Shown: positions 33,806 through 45,084 of the stretch, piece after piece | Numbering within the stretch: position 1 is the first letter of the stretch | How the letters are laid out: each line of letters opens with the position of its first letter | Assembly (NCBI RefSeq): GCF_000426845.1 | Contig: NZ_AUGD01000011.1 | Span: forward strand, 186,001-250,000 | From: Bradyrhizobium sp. in8p8 | Lineage (GTDB): Bacteria; Pseudomonadota; Alphaproteobacteria; Rhizobiales; Xanthobacteraceae | Direction of reading: 5' to 3' | DNA length: 64,000 nt | Notes under the pieces: generated by a model | Told to the model about the DNA's origin: nothing | The model's database searches: none | Seen by the model: the letters and a program-made list of their open reading frames with translations, nothing else | Program-made: the position numbers and the translations under genes

Positions 33806-34813
33806 CTAATGCGACCTGGCCAAACAGAACGCCACGACCTGCTCCAGCGCGCTCTTCATCGGCGAGGACGGGAACAGCGCCAGCGCGTCCACCGCCATGG
33901 CGCCGTAATGCTGGGCGCGGCTCAGCGTGTCCTCGAGCGCGCGGTGCTTGTTCATGAGCCCGATGGCGTGGTCAAGATCGGTATCGCCGATCTCGCCTCG
34001 CTCCAGCGCGCGGATCCAGAACGCGCGCTCGGTGTCGTTGCCGCGGCGGAAGGCGAGCACGACCGGCAGGGTGATCTTGCCCTCGCGGAAATCGTCGCCG
34101 GTGTTCTTGCCGAGCTTGGCGCTCTTGCCCCCGTAGTCGAGCACGTCGTCCACGAGCTGGAAGGCGATGCCGAGATTCATGCCGACCGAGCGGCAGGCGG
34201 TCTGCTCCGCCTTCGGGCGGTTGGCGATGACGGGGCCGACCTCGCAGGCGGCGGCGAACAGTTCAGCGGTCTTGCCGCGGATCACGGCGAGATATTCGTC
34301 CTCGGTGGTCGCGGTGTTTTTGGCGGCGGCAAGCTGCATCACCTCGCCCTCGGCGATCGTGGCGGCGGCTGCGGAGAGGATGTCGAGCGCGCGTAGCGAT
34401 CCGACCTCGACCATCATGCGAAATGCCTGGCCGAGCAGGAAGTCGCCGACCAGCACGCTCGCCTCGTTGCCCCAGAGCATGCGCGCCGACAGCTTGCCGC
34501 GGCGCATCTCGCTCTCGTCGACGACGTCGTCGTGGAGCAGGGTGGCGGTATGCATGAACTCCACGGAAGCGGCGAGCTTGATATGGCCGTCGCCGGTGTA
34601 GCCGGCGAGGTTGGCCATGGCGAGGGTCAGCATCGGCCGCAGCCGCTTGCCTCCGGAGGAGATCAGATGGTTGGCGACTTCCGGGATCATGGTGACGTCC
34701 GAACCGGTCCGCGACAGGATCGTGGCGTTGACGCGCTCCATGTCAGGAGCGACAAGGGCAACCAGCTCTTCGATCGACGCGCCGGGAGCTTCGAAAGGTA
34801 CGATGACGGCCAC
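33806..34813 (-). CDS. Polyprenyl diphosphate synthase (octaprenyl/decaprenyl type)
   Basis: Trans-prenyltransferase that builds the side chain of ubiquinone. 335 residues from GTG 34813. The first aspartate-rich motif DDVVD is at 95-99 in TLLHDDVVDESEMRRGK and the second is DDVLD in AFQLVDDVLDYGG. GGKRLRPML binds diphosphate. The residues five and four before the first motif are small (His-Thr-Ala), consistent with a long-chain product. The open frame extends far upstream, but those residues show no similarity and overlap divergent genes. Divergent from the DUF2007 gene. Confidence 0.94.
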   Translation of the reverse strand: MAVIVPFEAPGASIEELVALVAPDMERVNATILSRTGSDVTMIPEVANHLISSGGKRLRPMLTLAMANLAGYTGDGHIKLAASVEFMHTATLLHDDVVDESEMRRGKLSARMLWGNEASVLVGDFLLGQAFRMMVEVGSLRALDILSAAAATIAEGEVMQLAAAKNTATTEDEYLAVIRGKTAELFAAACEVGPVIANRPKAEQTACRSVGMNLGIAFQLVDDVLDYGGKSAKLGKNTGDDFREGKITLPVVLAFRRGNDTERAFWIRALERGEIGDTDLDHAIGLMNKHRALEDTLSRAQHYGAMAVDALALFPSSPMKSALEQVVAFCLARSH

Positions 34814-34942
34814 GCCGGTCTCCAATATTTGCCCGGAAGGGCTATTCTGATGCAAAGACAATAGAAACTGGCGGCGCACCCGGCAAGACCTCGGAACCAT
34901 TGACATCAGCCGCCTACCCCTTTCAGGCAGGAGATCTGCGTT

Positions 34943-35170
34943 TTGCGTGAACTGGTTCGGACCAACGACATGGTGCTGGTGTCGGCGATCGGCGCGCTGC
35001 TCGACGGCGCCAACATCCATCACCTGGTGCTGGACCAGAACATGAGCATCATCGAGGGCTCGCTCGGCATCTTGCCGCGGCGGATCCTGGTTCACGAGGA
35101 CGATGTCCTGGAGGCAAGGGAGCTCCTCACCGAGGCCGGCCTCAGCCACGAATTGCGCGGCGATGATTGA
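34943..35170 (+). CDS. DUF2007 family protein
   Basis: A 75-residue cytoplasmic protein of the DUF2007 ('putative signal transducing') family, PII-like in fold. It has RELVRTNDMVLVSAIGALLD, HHLVLDQNMSIIEGSLGILP and the end RILVHEDDVLEARELL. The start is TTG at 34943 with GGAG eight to twelve bases upstream; no ATG gives the full domain. Its stop overlaps the next gene by eight bases, so the methyltransferase is translationally coupled. Family members often sit beside this methyltransferase in Rhizobiales; the function is unknown. Confidence 0.88.
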   Translation: MRELVRTNDMVLVSAIGALLDGANIHHLVLDQNMSIIEGSLGILPRRILVHEDDVLEARELLTEAGLSHELRGDD

Positions 35171-35990
35171 GGCCGCGGACATGACCGAGGATGCTTTTCT
35201 CGGCGGGCAATTGCGGCTCAGGCAGAAGCGGTCCGGCCATCGCGCCGGGCACGATGCCATCCTGCTTGCGGCGGCCACCGACGCCCGGGCGGGGGACCGC
35301 GTGGTCGATCTCGGCGCCGGCGTCGGCACGGCCGGATTGGCGCTGGCCCGGCGCGCCGCAGGGATCAGGCTGAGCCTCGTCGAGATCGATCCGGAGCTGG
35401 CGGAGCTTGCGCGCGGCAACGCGCTGGCAAACGGGATTGCCGCCGAGACGATCGTGCTCGACGTCACGGCAGATGCGCAGGCCTTCGCGGCAAATGGTCT
35501 CGCGCCCGACAGCGTCGATGCAGTGTTGATGAATCCGCCCTTCAACGATCCGGCGCGGCATCGCGGCTCGCCCGATCAGGCGCGCCACGCCGCTCATGTG
35601 GCGACGGAGGACACTCTGCATGCGTGGGTGCACGCAGCGCGTCGAGTCCTGCGCTCGAACGGTGTGCTGACGCTGATCTGGCGGGCAGATGGACTGGCGG
35701 ACGTGCTGGCGGCGCTGTCACGCGGCTTCGGCAGCCTCTCGATCCTGCCGGTCCACGGCGAGGCGGAACGGCCGGCCATCCGAGTGCTGGTGCGTGCGGT
35801 GAAGGGCGGCCGTGCGCCGACGCGTCTGCTGCCGGGCCTGATGCTGAATGACGCGTCGCGTTCGTCCGGAAGCGAGGTGACGGAGATTTTGGAAGGGAGA
35901 GCGGCCTTGCCGCTGGTGGAACCTCGAGGGCTTACCGGGGAAGCGATTCCGGCTGTTGCTCCTGCGGGGAGGTCAGGCGGATCGCCATGA
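35163..35990 (+). CDS. N6-adenine tRNA methyltransferase-like protein (TrmN6/YfiC type)
   Basis: SAM-dependent methyltransferase of about 275 residues. Motif I is VVDLGAGVGTAGLALARRA, the acidic loop is SLVEIDPELAELARGNA and the N6-amino catalytic motif is NPPFND in VDAVLMNPPFNDPARH. GHRAGHDAILLAAAT near the N-terminus is typical of the TrmN6 (tRNA1Val A37) family. ATG 35163 overlaps the DUF2007 stop by eight bases; ATG 35181 is an alternative. The C-terminal 30 residues lie antisense to the small ORF at 35932-36030. Confidence 0.88.
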   Translation: MIEAADMTEDAFLGGQLRLRQKRSGHRAGHDAILLAAATDARAGDRVVDLGAGVGTAGLALARRAAGIRLSLVEIDPELAELARGNALANGIAAETIVLDVTADAQAFAANGLAPDSVDAVLMNPPFNDPARHRGSPDQARHAAHVATEDTLHAWVHAARRVLRSNGVLTLIWRADGLADVLAALSRGFGSLSILPVHGEAERPAIRVLVRAVKGGRAPTRLLPGLMLNDASRSSGSEVTEILEGRAALPLVEPRGLTGEAIPAVAPAGRSGGSP

Positions 35991-36030
35991 ACAGCGCGCC
36001 AATCAGCAGCATCAGCAGATAGATTTTCAT
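35932..36030 (-). CDS. Putative 32-residue single-pass membrane peptide
   Basis: A small ORF below usual length limits. ATG 36030 follows GGAGAAC by three bases. The peptide opens MKIYLLMLLIGALFMAIRLT, a clean membrane helix with positive residues near both ends, then a short polar tail (SPQEQQPESLPR) and TAA. Codon third positions are mostly G or C, as in the neighbours. It is convergent with and overlaps the last 59 bases of the methyltransferase gene. No function is known to me; it could be a membrane-protein modulator or a toxin-like peptide. Confidence 0.5.
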   Translation of the reverse strand: MKIYLLMLLIGALFMAIRLTSPQEQQPESLPR

Positions 36031-36140
36031 GATGTTCTCCGCTGCCTATTGCAGCCTCCAAACGGGAAATCTGCAAAACACGTTCCGGGCACTTCCAATG
36101 ACACTCGCGTGATAAGAAATGGTTAATCAGAGGTAACGGC

Positions 36141-37049
36141 ATGGCCGAGCAATTGAACGATCGTGAGAGTTCCGGCCTGGCCGACAGACTCATGCAATAT
36201 CTGCCGGCCCGCTTTCGACCGGGCACGGCGGTGGTCCCGGTGGTGCGGCTGTCGGGCGTGATCGGCGCCGTGACACCGCTGCGCCCCGGTCTGACGCTTG
36301 CGGGCATCGCCAAAGTGCTGGAGCGCGCGTTTTCGTATCGACACGCCAAGGCGGTGGCGCTCGTGATCAATTCTCCAGGCGGCTCGCCGGTGCAGTCGCG
36401 CCAGATTTATCTGCGCATCAAGCAACTCGCAGCGGAGAAGAAGCTGCCGGTGCTCGTCTTCGTGGAGGACGTCGCGGCCTCGGGCGGTTACATGATCGCC
36501 TGTGCCGGCGATGAGATCATCTGCGATCCCTCATCGATCCTCGGCTCGATCGGCGTGGTCGGCGGCAGTTTTGGTTTTCAGGAGGCGATCAGGCGGCTCG
36601 GCATCGAGCGGCGTCTCTACACATCAGGCGAGCACAAGGCGATGCTCGATCCGTTCCTCCCGGAGAATCCCGACGACGTCGCCAGGTTGAAAGCGATCCA
36701 GCGCGAGATCCATCAGATCTTCATTGCGCTGGTGAAGGAGAGCCGCGGCGCACGGCTGAAGGGAGCGGACGAGACGCTGTTCACCGGAGAATACTGGGCC
36801 GGCGATAGCGCCATCGCGCTGGGCCTCGCAGACGGTATCGGCGATCTCCGCTCAACTCTTCGTGCCCGCTATGGCGAGAAGGTTCTCACTCCCGTGATCG
36901 CGCAACCGACCGGGCTGCTCTCCGGCTTCTTGGGCCGGAAATCGCCTGGCGCGGGGCAGCTTTCAGCCCTGGAGTCGATCGCCGGCCTGCCGGACGAGCT
37001 GATCTCGGCAGTCGAGACGCGCGCGATCTGGGCAAAATTCGGGTTCTAG
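36141..37049 (+). CDS. S49-family signal peptide peptidase (SppA/SohB-like)
   Basis: Serine protease of 302 residues with the Ser/Lys dyad at Ser114 (in EDVAASGGYMIACAGDE) and Lys166 (in RRLYTSGEHKAMLDP). Other family blocks are ALVINSPGGSPVQSRQIY and DPSSILGSIGVVGG. It is the short, single-domain form, without a clear N-terminal membrane anchor, so it may be cytoplasmic or peripheral. Family members digest cleaved signal peptides. Start ATG 36141. In the conserved block between the methyltransferase gene and glyQS. Confidence 0.93.
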   Translation: MAEQLNDRESSGLADRLMQYLPARFRPGTAVVPVVRLSGVIGAVTPLRPGLTLAGIAKVLERAFSYRHAKAVALVINSPGGSPVQSRQIYLRIKQLAAEKKLPVLVFVEDVAASGGYMIACAGDEIICDPSSILGSIGVVGGSFGFQEAIRRLGIERRLYTSGEHKAMLDPFLPENPDDVARLKAIQREIHQIFIALVKESRGARLKGADETLFTGEYWAGDSAIALGLADGIGDLRSTLRARYGEKVLTPVIAQPTGLLSGFLGRKSPGAGQLSALESIAGLPDELISAVETRAIWAKFGF

Positions 37050-37153
37050 GCCAAGCCCGCCCGCGCCAATTGGCCCGGGCCGGGCCAATTGCGGCGCAGG
37101 CCCATCTGGGTAACAATGTGCGTGGGGGCTGAGCACTAGACGAGGATCGACCG

Positions 37154-37345
37154 ATGCCGCCGTTCGTCGCTTTCGCGGGCGTGCTGGGCGGGCTTGCCGT
37201 GGTCCGTTGGGCCTACAAGACCGCCATGAAGATCAACCAGGAGCTGGATGAGATGCGCCTGTCGCGCGTCACCGAGGCCGCTCCCATGGGGGATATCAAG
37301 ACACTGAAGCGAGACCCCGTGTCGGGGGCCTACCGGCCGGGTTAG
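37154..37345 (+). CDS. Small conserved hypothetical protein
   Basis: A 63-residue protein between the S49 peptidase gene and glyQ. Residues 3-17 (PFVAFAGVLGGLAVV) are hydrophobic, a likely single membrane segment. The rest is a charged helix (AMKINQELDEMRLSRV) and a short tail DIKTLKRDPVSGAYRP. Small ORFs of this shape occur at the same place in related genomes, as I recall. Function unknown. Confidence 0.7.
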   Translation: MPPFVAFAGVLGGLAVVRWAYKTAMKINQELDEMRLSRVTEAAPMGDIKTLKRDPVSGAYRPG

Positions 37346-37366
37346 GAGCTGCCTTTCACATGCATC

Positions 37367-37444
37367 GTCATTCCGGGTCGCCCGTAGGGCGGACCCGGGA
37401 TCGTCGGATTCCGGGTTCGATGCTGCGCATCGTCCCGGAATGAC
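37367..37444. repeat. Dispersed inverted repeat, 'gtcattccggg' family
   Basis: Outer arms gtcattccggg (37367) and cccggaatgac (to 37444); inside lies a nested pair 'ccgggtcgcccg...cgggatc'. Located between the 63-residue gene and glyQ. Confidence 0.8.
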
Positions 37445-37533
37445 TGGTCAATTAAGCCCTTCGCCTTGATTCCCATCCTTGCCGTCGATACGGTCCCGCG
37501 CGATTCAACCCCCCGCGAGAGCCCGATCTGACG

Positions 37534-38469
37534 ATGGACGCCTCATTGCCCGCCCATATGCGCCCGGAACGCTCGTTCCAGGGCTTCATCCTCGCGCTCC
37601 AGCGGTTCTGGGCCGAGCAGGGCTGCGTGATCCTGCAGCCCTACGACATGGAGATGGGTGCGGGCACCTTCCATCCGGCGACCACGCTGCGTGCGCTCGG
37701 GCCCAAACCCTGGAACGCCGCCTATGTTCAGCCCTCGCGGCGGCCCAAGGACGGCCGCTACGGCGAGAACCCGAACCGGATGCAGCACTACTACCAATTC
37801 CAGGTCATCATGAAGCCGTCGCCGCCGAATCTTCAAGAGCTATACCTGAAGTCGCTGGCCGCGATCGGCATCGATTCCGCCGTGCACGACATCCGCTTCG
37901 TCGAGGATGACTGGGAGAGCCCGACGCTGGGTGCGTGGGGCCTCGGCTGGGAGTGCTGGTGCGACGGCATGGAGGTTTCCCAGTTCACCTATTTCCAGCA
38001 GGTCGCCGGCTTCGAATGCGCACCGGTCGCGGGCGAGCTCACCTATGGTCTCGAGCGCCTCGCGATGTATGTGCAGGGCGTCGACCGCGTCTATGATCTC
38101 AACTTCAACGGCCGCGACGGGGACCAGAAGGTCACCTATGGTGACGTCTTCCTGCAGGCCGAGCAGGAATATTCGCGGCACAATTTCGAAGTCGCGGATA
38201 CCGCGATGCTGTTCGAACAGTTCAAGATGGCGGAAGCGGCCTGCCGGAAATATCTCGATGCGGGCTGGAAAGATGGGAAGCGCGAGGCGCATCTGATGGC
38301 GCTGCCGGCCTACGACCAGTGCATCAAGGCGAGCCATGTCTTCAACCTGCTCGATGCGCGCGGCGTGATCTCCGTGACCGAGCGGCAAAGCTACATTCTT
38401 CGCGTGCGCGAACTGGCAAAAGCCTGCGGCGAGGCCTGGATCCATACTGAAGCGGGCGGAGCGGCCTGA
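37534..38469 (+). CDS. glyQ: Glycyl-tRNA synthetase alpha subunit
   Basis: Catalytic subunit of the bacterial alpha2-beta2 glycyl-tRNA synthetase, which charges tRNA-Gly. 311 residues. Class II signatures are clear: SFQGFILALQRFWAEQGCVI, QPYDMEMGAGTFHPATTLRA, YVQPSRRPKDGRYGENPNRM and the motif 2/3 region FVEDDWESPTLGAWGLGWE and ELTYGLERLAMYVQGVD. Its stop overlaps the glyS start by one base (TGATG), giving coupled, balanced translation of the two subunits. Confidence 0.98.
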   Translation: MDASLPAHMRPERSFQGFILALQRFWAEQGCVILQPYDMEMGAGTFHPATTLRALGPKPWNAAYVQPSRRPKDGRYGENPNRMQHYYQFQVIMKPSPPNLQELYLKSLAAIGIDSAVHDIRFVEDDWESPTLGAWGLGWECWCDGMEVSQFTYFQQVAGFECAPVAGELTYGLERLAMYVQGVDRVYDLNFNGRDGDQKVTYGDVFLQAEQEYSRHNFEVADTAMLFEQFKMAEAACRKYLDAGWKDGKREAHLMALPAYDQCIKASHVFNLLDARGVISVTERQSYILRVRELAKACGEAWIHTEAGGAA

Positions 38470-40568
38470 TGCCCGATCTTTTGCTTGAACTGTTCTCGGA
38501 AGAAATCCCCGCGCGCATGCAAGGCAAGGCGGCTGACGATCTGCGCCGCATGGTCACCGACAAGCTCGTCGCCGAAGGCCTCGTCTATGAAGGCGCGAAG
38601 GCCTTCGCGACGCCGCGCCGCCTTGCGCTCACCGTGCACGGCATCCCCGCGCGCCAGCCGGACCTCAAGACCGAACGCCGCGGACCCAAGGTCGGCGCGC
38701 CCGATGCAGCCGTGCAGGGCTTTCTGAAAGCGACCGGTTTGAAGTCGCTGGACGAAGCCAAGATCCAGCGCGACCCCAAGGGTGATTTCTACATCGGATT
38801 GATCGAGAAGCCGGGCCGCGACGCGATCGACGTGCTCGCGGAGATCCTTCCCGTGATCATTCGCACCTTCCCCTGGCCGAAATCGATGCGCTGGGGCGCG
38901 CGCTCGGGCAAGCCGGGCTCGCTGAACTGGGTGCGTCCGCTGCACGCGATCACCGCGACCTTCGGGCTCGAGACCGAAGAGCCCGATGTCGTGAAGTTCG
39001 AGGTCGACGGCATTGAAGCCGGCCAGACAACTTATGGCCACCGCTTCCTGGCGCCGGCGCCCATCTCTGTGCGCCGCTTCGAGGACTACGAAGCCAAGCT
39101 GCTCGACGCCAAGGTCGTGCTCGATCCCGAAAGGCGCAAGGACGCGATCCTCACCGACGCCAAGCAGCTCGCGTTCGCGCAAGGGTTCGAACTGGTGGAA
39201 GACCAGAACCTGCTGGACGAGGTTGCCGGCCTCGTCGAATGGCCGGTCGTGCTGATGGGCTCGTTCGAAGAAGAATTCCTGGCGACGCCGGCGGAAGTGA
39301 TCCGCGCCACCATCCGCAACAACCAGAAGTGCTTCGTGGTGCGCGATCCCAAGACGGGCAAGCTCGCCAACAAGTTCATCCTGGTCGCCAACATCGAGGC
39401 CACCGATGGTGGCAAGACCATCGTCGCCGGCAACGAGCGCGTCATCCGCGCGCGGCTGAGCGATGCGAAGTTCTTCTACGAGACCGACCTGAAGACCAAG
39501 CTCGAGGAGCGGCTGCCGAAGTTCGAGCAGATCGTGTTCCACGAGAAGCTCGGCACGCAGGCGGAGCGCATCAAGCGCATCGAGCGACTCGCGGCCGAGA
39601 TCGCGCCGCTGGTCGGCGCCGATGTCGCCAAGGCGGTACGTGCCGCGCATCTGGCGAAGGCGGATCTGCTGACGGAAGTCGTCGGCGAATTCCCCGAGGT
39701 GCAGGGGCTGATGGGCAAGTACTACGCGTTGGCGCAAGGCGAGGAGGCTTCCATCGCGGTCGCCTGCGAGGAGCATTACAAGCCGCAAGGTCCTGCCGAT
39801 CGCGTGCCGACCGATCCGATCAGCGTCGCGGTCGCGCTTGCGGACAAGCTCGACACGCTGGTCGGCTTCTGGGCGATCGACGAGAAGCCGACGGGCAGCA
39901 AGGATCCGTATGCACTGCGGAGAGCGGCGCTCGGTGTGATCAGGCTGATTGCCGAGAACGACTTGCGTCTGTCGCTCCTGAAGATCGCGACCTCCGCGCT
40001 TGCCGGCCTGTCGGTGAAGGCGGCCGAAGCGCAGAAGCTCCCGAGCGACCTCCTCGCTTTCTTCGCCGACCGGCTCAAGGTCCAGCTTCGCGAGCAGGGT
40101 GCCCGTCACGATCTCGTGGATGCCGTGTTTGCGCTCGGCGGTCAGGATGATCTCCTGATGATCGTCCGCCGGGTCGAAGCGCTCGGCAAATTCCTCGAGA
40201 CCGACGACGGCAAGAACCTGCTCGCCGGCACCAAGCGCGCCAGCAACATCCTCTCGATCGAGGAGAAGAAGGACAAGCGCACGTTCGATGGCGCGCCGGA
40301 TGCTGCGCTTTACAGCCTTGTCGAGGAGAAGGCGCTGGCGCAGGCGATCGGCGAGGTGAAGGCGGAAGCCAGCGCTGCCGTCGCCCGGGAAGACTTCGCC
40401 GTGGCGATGAGCGCGATGGCAGAGCTGCGCCCGCCCGTCGATGCATTCTTCGACAAGGTTCGCGTCAACGACGACGATGCAAGGGTGCGCGAGAACCGGC
40501 TGAAGCTGCTGAACGAAATCCGCAGCGCCACGCGTGCGGTGGCGGACTTCTCGAAGATTCAGGATTGA
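38469..40568 (+). CDS. glyS: Glycyl-tRNA synthetase beta subunit
   Basis: tRNA-binding subunit of glycyl-tRNA synthetase, 699 residues, normal length. The N-terminus LLLELFSEEIPARMQGKA is the family hallmark. The B3/B4-like and HD-type modules follow, for example YYALAQGEEASIAVACEEHY and the C-terminal anticodon-binding DALR-like region ending AVADFSKIQD. Start ATG 38469 overlaps the glyQ stop. After it come a 40-base palindromic repeat and a terminator of the convergent DUF1236 gene. Confidence 0.98.
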   Translation: MPDLLLELFSEEIPARMQGKAADDLRRMVTDKLVAEGLVYEGAKAFATPRRLALTVHGIPARQPDLKTERRGPKVGAPDAAVQGFLKATGLKSLDEAKIQRDPKGDFYIGLIEKPGRDAIDVLAEILPVIIRTFPWPKSMRWGARSGKPGSLNWVRPLHAITATFGLETEEPDVVKFEVDGIEAGQTTYGHRFLAPAPISVRRFEDYEAKLLDAKVVLDPERRKDAILTDAKQLAFAQGFELVEDQNLLDEVAGLVEWPVVLMGSFEEEFLATPAEVIRATIRNNQKCFVVRDPKTGKLANKFILVANIEATDGGKTIVAGNERVIRARLSDAKFFYETDLKTKLEERLPKFEQIVFHEKLGTQAERIKRIERLAAEIAPLVGADVAKAVRAAHLAKADLLTEVVGEFPEVQGLMGKYYALAQGEEASIAVACEEHYKPQGPADRVPTDPISVAVALADKLDTLVGFWAIDEKPTGSKDPYALRRAALGVIRLIAENDLRLSLLKIATSALAGLSVKAAEAQKLPSDLLAFFADRLKVQLREQGARHDLVDAVFALGGQDDLLMIVRRVEALGKFLETDDGKNLLAGTKRASNILSIEEKKDKRTFDGAPDAALYSLVEEKALAQAIGEVKAEASAAVAREDFAVAMSAMAELRPPVDAFFDKVRVNDDDARVRENRLKLLNEIRSATRAVADFSKIQD

Positions 40569-40610
40569 GGCGACGATCTTCGATCAAGCGCTGGCGCAGC
40601 AACCAACGCT

Positions 40611-40650
40611 GTCATTCCGGGGGCGCCCGAAGGGCGCGCCCCGGAATGAC
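40611..40650. repeat. Compact inverted repeat, 'gtcattccgggg' family
   Basis: A 40-base near-perfect palindrome (gtcattccgggggcgcccga at 40611-40630 and its reverse complement with minor changes to 40650) 42 bases after glyS. It could terminate the glyQS transcript. Confidence 0.8.
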
Positions 40651-40659
40651 GGCTGTGGC

Positions 40660-40698
40660 AAAAAAGCCCCGCCCGGCGGGGGGAGGACCGGGCGGGGC
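40660..40698 (-). terminator. Rho-independent terminator of the DUF1236 gene
   Basis: Read on the minus strand: stem GCCCCGCCCGG, an 11-base loop, stem CCGGGCGGGGC, then six T residues (the A-tract at 40660-40665). It lies about 60 bases past the end of the DUF1236 gene. Confidence 0.85.
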
Positions 40699-40758
40699 CG
40701 GATGCCCGCTTCACTGCTCGCGCCAGCCTGATGCGACGCGCCGGACATCTACTCGATC

Positions 40759-41112
40759 TCAGTCCACCACCTCGACGATGCGGCGCGAGCGCGGTTCGAC
40801 CAGCACGGTCTCGCCGTTCACGACGGTGTAGCGATAAGTGGTGGCCCCGAAACGTTGCGGCACGTCATAATAAGTGACGCCCGCCTCGGGTAAGGTGGTG
40901 CCGACCACGACGCGATCCGGAATGCTGAAGGGCGGCACACGCTGTTGCACGACATATTCACGGAATGCCGGCCGCTGTTCGGCCGCAATCGTCACTGCGC
41001 TGTCGACCGACGCAGGTGCGCGTCCGACCGTGACTCCGCTTTGCGCCTGCGCGGCAAGGGGCGAGCCGATCGCGGTCGCGAGCGCTGCAAGAGCAAGAAT
41101 CCTGTTCCGCAT
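40759..41112 (-). CDS. DUF1236 secreted protein
   Basis: A 117-residue exported protein. The signal peptide RNRILALAALATAIGSPLAA ends with an AQA-like cleavage site. The mature part contains the DUF1236 pattern: RPAFREYVVQQRVPPFSIPD, VVVGTTLPEAGVTYYDVP and RYTVVNGETVLVEPRSRRIV. This family is abundant in Bradyrhizobium and relatives, located in the periplasm, function unknown. I start at ATG 41112 after an AGGAGTT-like site, not at the upstream 41220. It has its own terminator and faces glyS. Confidence 0.88.
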   Translation of the reverse strand: MRNRILALAALATAIGSPLAAQAQSGVTVGRAPASVDSAVTIAAEQRPAFREYVVQQRVPPFSIPDRVVVGTTLPEAGVTYYDVPQRFGATTYRYTVVNGETVLVEPRSRRIVEVVD

Positions 41113-41339
41113 GGGCAACTCCTTCCACTTGGTTTTGTAGGACGCGCAAGCGGCGCGACCGGTTGCCAATGCATGCCCAAAGCCAATGTTCCGGCAAATG
41201 GCCTGCCGTATTCGCGGCAATTTCGGGCAGTTTTCGTGAGCGCGGGGAACTCGCAGCGCGTCTTACGCATCTCTACTCCCGGAACCCGGCCGGGTATGAT
41301 CCGCGCGCGATTCGCCCCAACTCCACAGAAAGATAGTTC

Positions 41340-41495
41340 ATGCACATCACCGTCGCCCACATTTCGCCGATCCTGTCGTTGATTGCGGGCGTGCTCATCC
41401 TGATCATGCCGCGGCTGCTCAACCTCATCGTCGCGATCTTCCTCATCGTCAACGGCGCGATCGGGCTCGGGCTCCTGAAGTGGCTCCGCTTCTAG
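41340..41495 (+). CDS. DUF3096 family small membrane protein
   Basis: A 51-residue protein: HISPILSLIAGVLILIMP and LLNLIVAIFLIVNGAIGLGL form two membrane helices joined by a short loop, ending LLKWLRF. This is the whole DUF3096 pattern. ATG 41340; the start is preceded by AGAAAGA. Function is unknown; members are often found in stress-related contexts. It lies 96 bases before ppdK on the same strand. Confidence 0.85.
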   Translation: MHITVAHISPILSLIAGVLILIMPRLLNLIVAIFLIVNGAIGLGLLKWLRF

Positions 41496-41591
41496 GCGTT
41501 CACTTTTCGGAACTGTTCGTCTTGCGCGGGCCCGCCCAAAGTGGTGTAAGGCCCGCGATTTCCCATTCCTCTCGCAGGTTGTGTGCAAGCT

Positions 41592-44516
<2,925 letters not shown>

Positions 44517-44534
44517 CAAAGCGCAGATTGACGC

Positions 44535-44569
44535 GAGAGAGGCGGGGCGAAACCCCGCCTCTCTCATTT
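44535..44569 (+). terminator. Rho-independent terminator of ppdK
   Basis: Stem GAGAGAGGCGGGG (44535-44547), loop CGAAA, stem CCCCGCCTCTCTC (44553-44565), then ATTTT. A perfect 13-base-pair hairpin 18 bases after the ppdK stop. Confidence 0.93.
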
Positions 44570-44932
44570 TACGCGGCGCTCTTTCCTGCGAGGGGCCCTG
44601 CGACGAACCAATCCAGACTGCCTCAGCGGAAAGGCTCTGGATTGCTTCGCTGCGCTCGCAATGACGAGATTGCGGCATGTACTCGATGCACACTCCTTCA
44701 TCGCCCGGCTTGCCGCGGCGATGCGGTATGCCGAGACGACGTCGATGAATCGAGAAGCTGCGGCCCACGGGATGCCCGCTTTCTCAGCGCATGACGGAAG
44801 CAACTTGGCGTAAGGCGCTATCTCATCGCGCGTCCCTTCTTGATAGGCATGCGTAAGGGTTCCTTCACCATCCGCGTTGACCGCTTGTTTACCGCTTCGA
44901 ATGATGCGGCGTTTACCACGGCGCAGCATCAC
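44564..44932 (-). CDS. Doubtful hypothetical ORF whose C-terminus is encoded by a repeat
   Basis: A 122-residue open frame in the 568-base gap between ppdK and the wall hydrolase gene. Residues 1-87 are basic and then mixed (LTHAYQEGTRDEIAPYAKLL, AAASRFIDVVSAYRIAAASR) with no motif I know. About residues 88-110 are simply the translated 'gtcattgcgagcgcagcgaag' repeat (VIASAAKQS), and the end runs into the ppdK terminator. It may be spurious or a decayed gene read through an inserted repeat. Confidence 0.2.
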   Translation of the reverse strand: MMLRRGKRRIIRSGKQAVNADGEGTLTHAYQEGTRDEIAPYAKLLPSCAEKAGIPWAAASRFIDVVSAYRIAAASRAMKECASSTCRNLVIASAAKQSRAFPLRQSGLVRRRAPRRKERRVK

Positions 44933-45084
44933 CCGGTGAAATCACCTGTGCTCGCTTGAGTGTGCCGCACGGGCCACGCGGATTAACGCCCCGGCAACCT
45001 AAATTAGATACTTACGATAAAGATCGAATTGCACGGATGTACTGAGTTCGATCGGACCAGCGTAAGCGTAGCGTGAGCGTATCG
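44570..45084. other. Intergenic region before the cell wall hydrolase gene
   Basis: About 515 bases holding a truncated dispersed repeat and a doubtful minus-strand ORF. The right third (44880-45070) is richer in A and T and probably carries the hydrolase promoter. I see no operator of a known type. Confidence 0.5.
44609..44665. repeat. Dispersed repeat, 'gtcattgcgagcgcagcgaagc' family, left arm truncated
   Basis: The right arm gattgcttcgctgcgctcgc is intact with its 'aatgac' end near 44664, but only 'caatccag' of the left arm remains (44609-44616). It lies just after the ppdK terminator. Confidence 0.75.

Noticed and set aside
34814..35545. N-terminal extension of the polyprenyl synthetase frame
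   Set aside because: The extension lies antisense to the DUF2007 and methyltransferase genes and shows no similarity to the family; GTG 34813 gives the normal length.
36121..36140. CtrA-like site (TTAA-N7-TAAC) before the S49 peptidase gene
   Set aside because: One half-site deviates and the position directly abuts the start codon; too weak to call.
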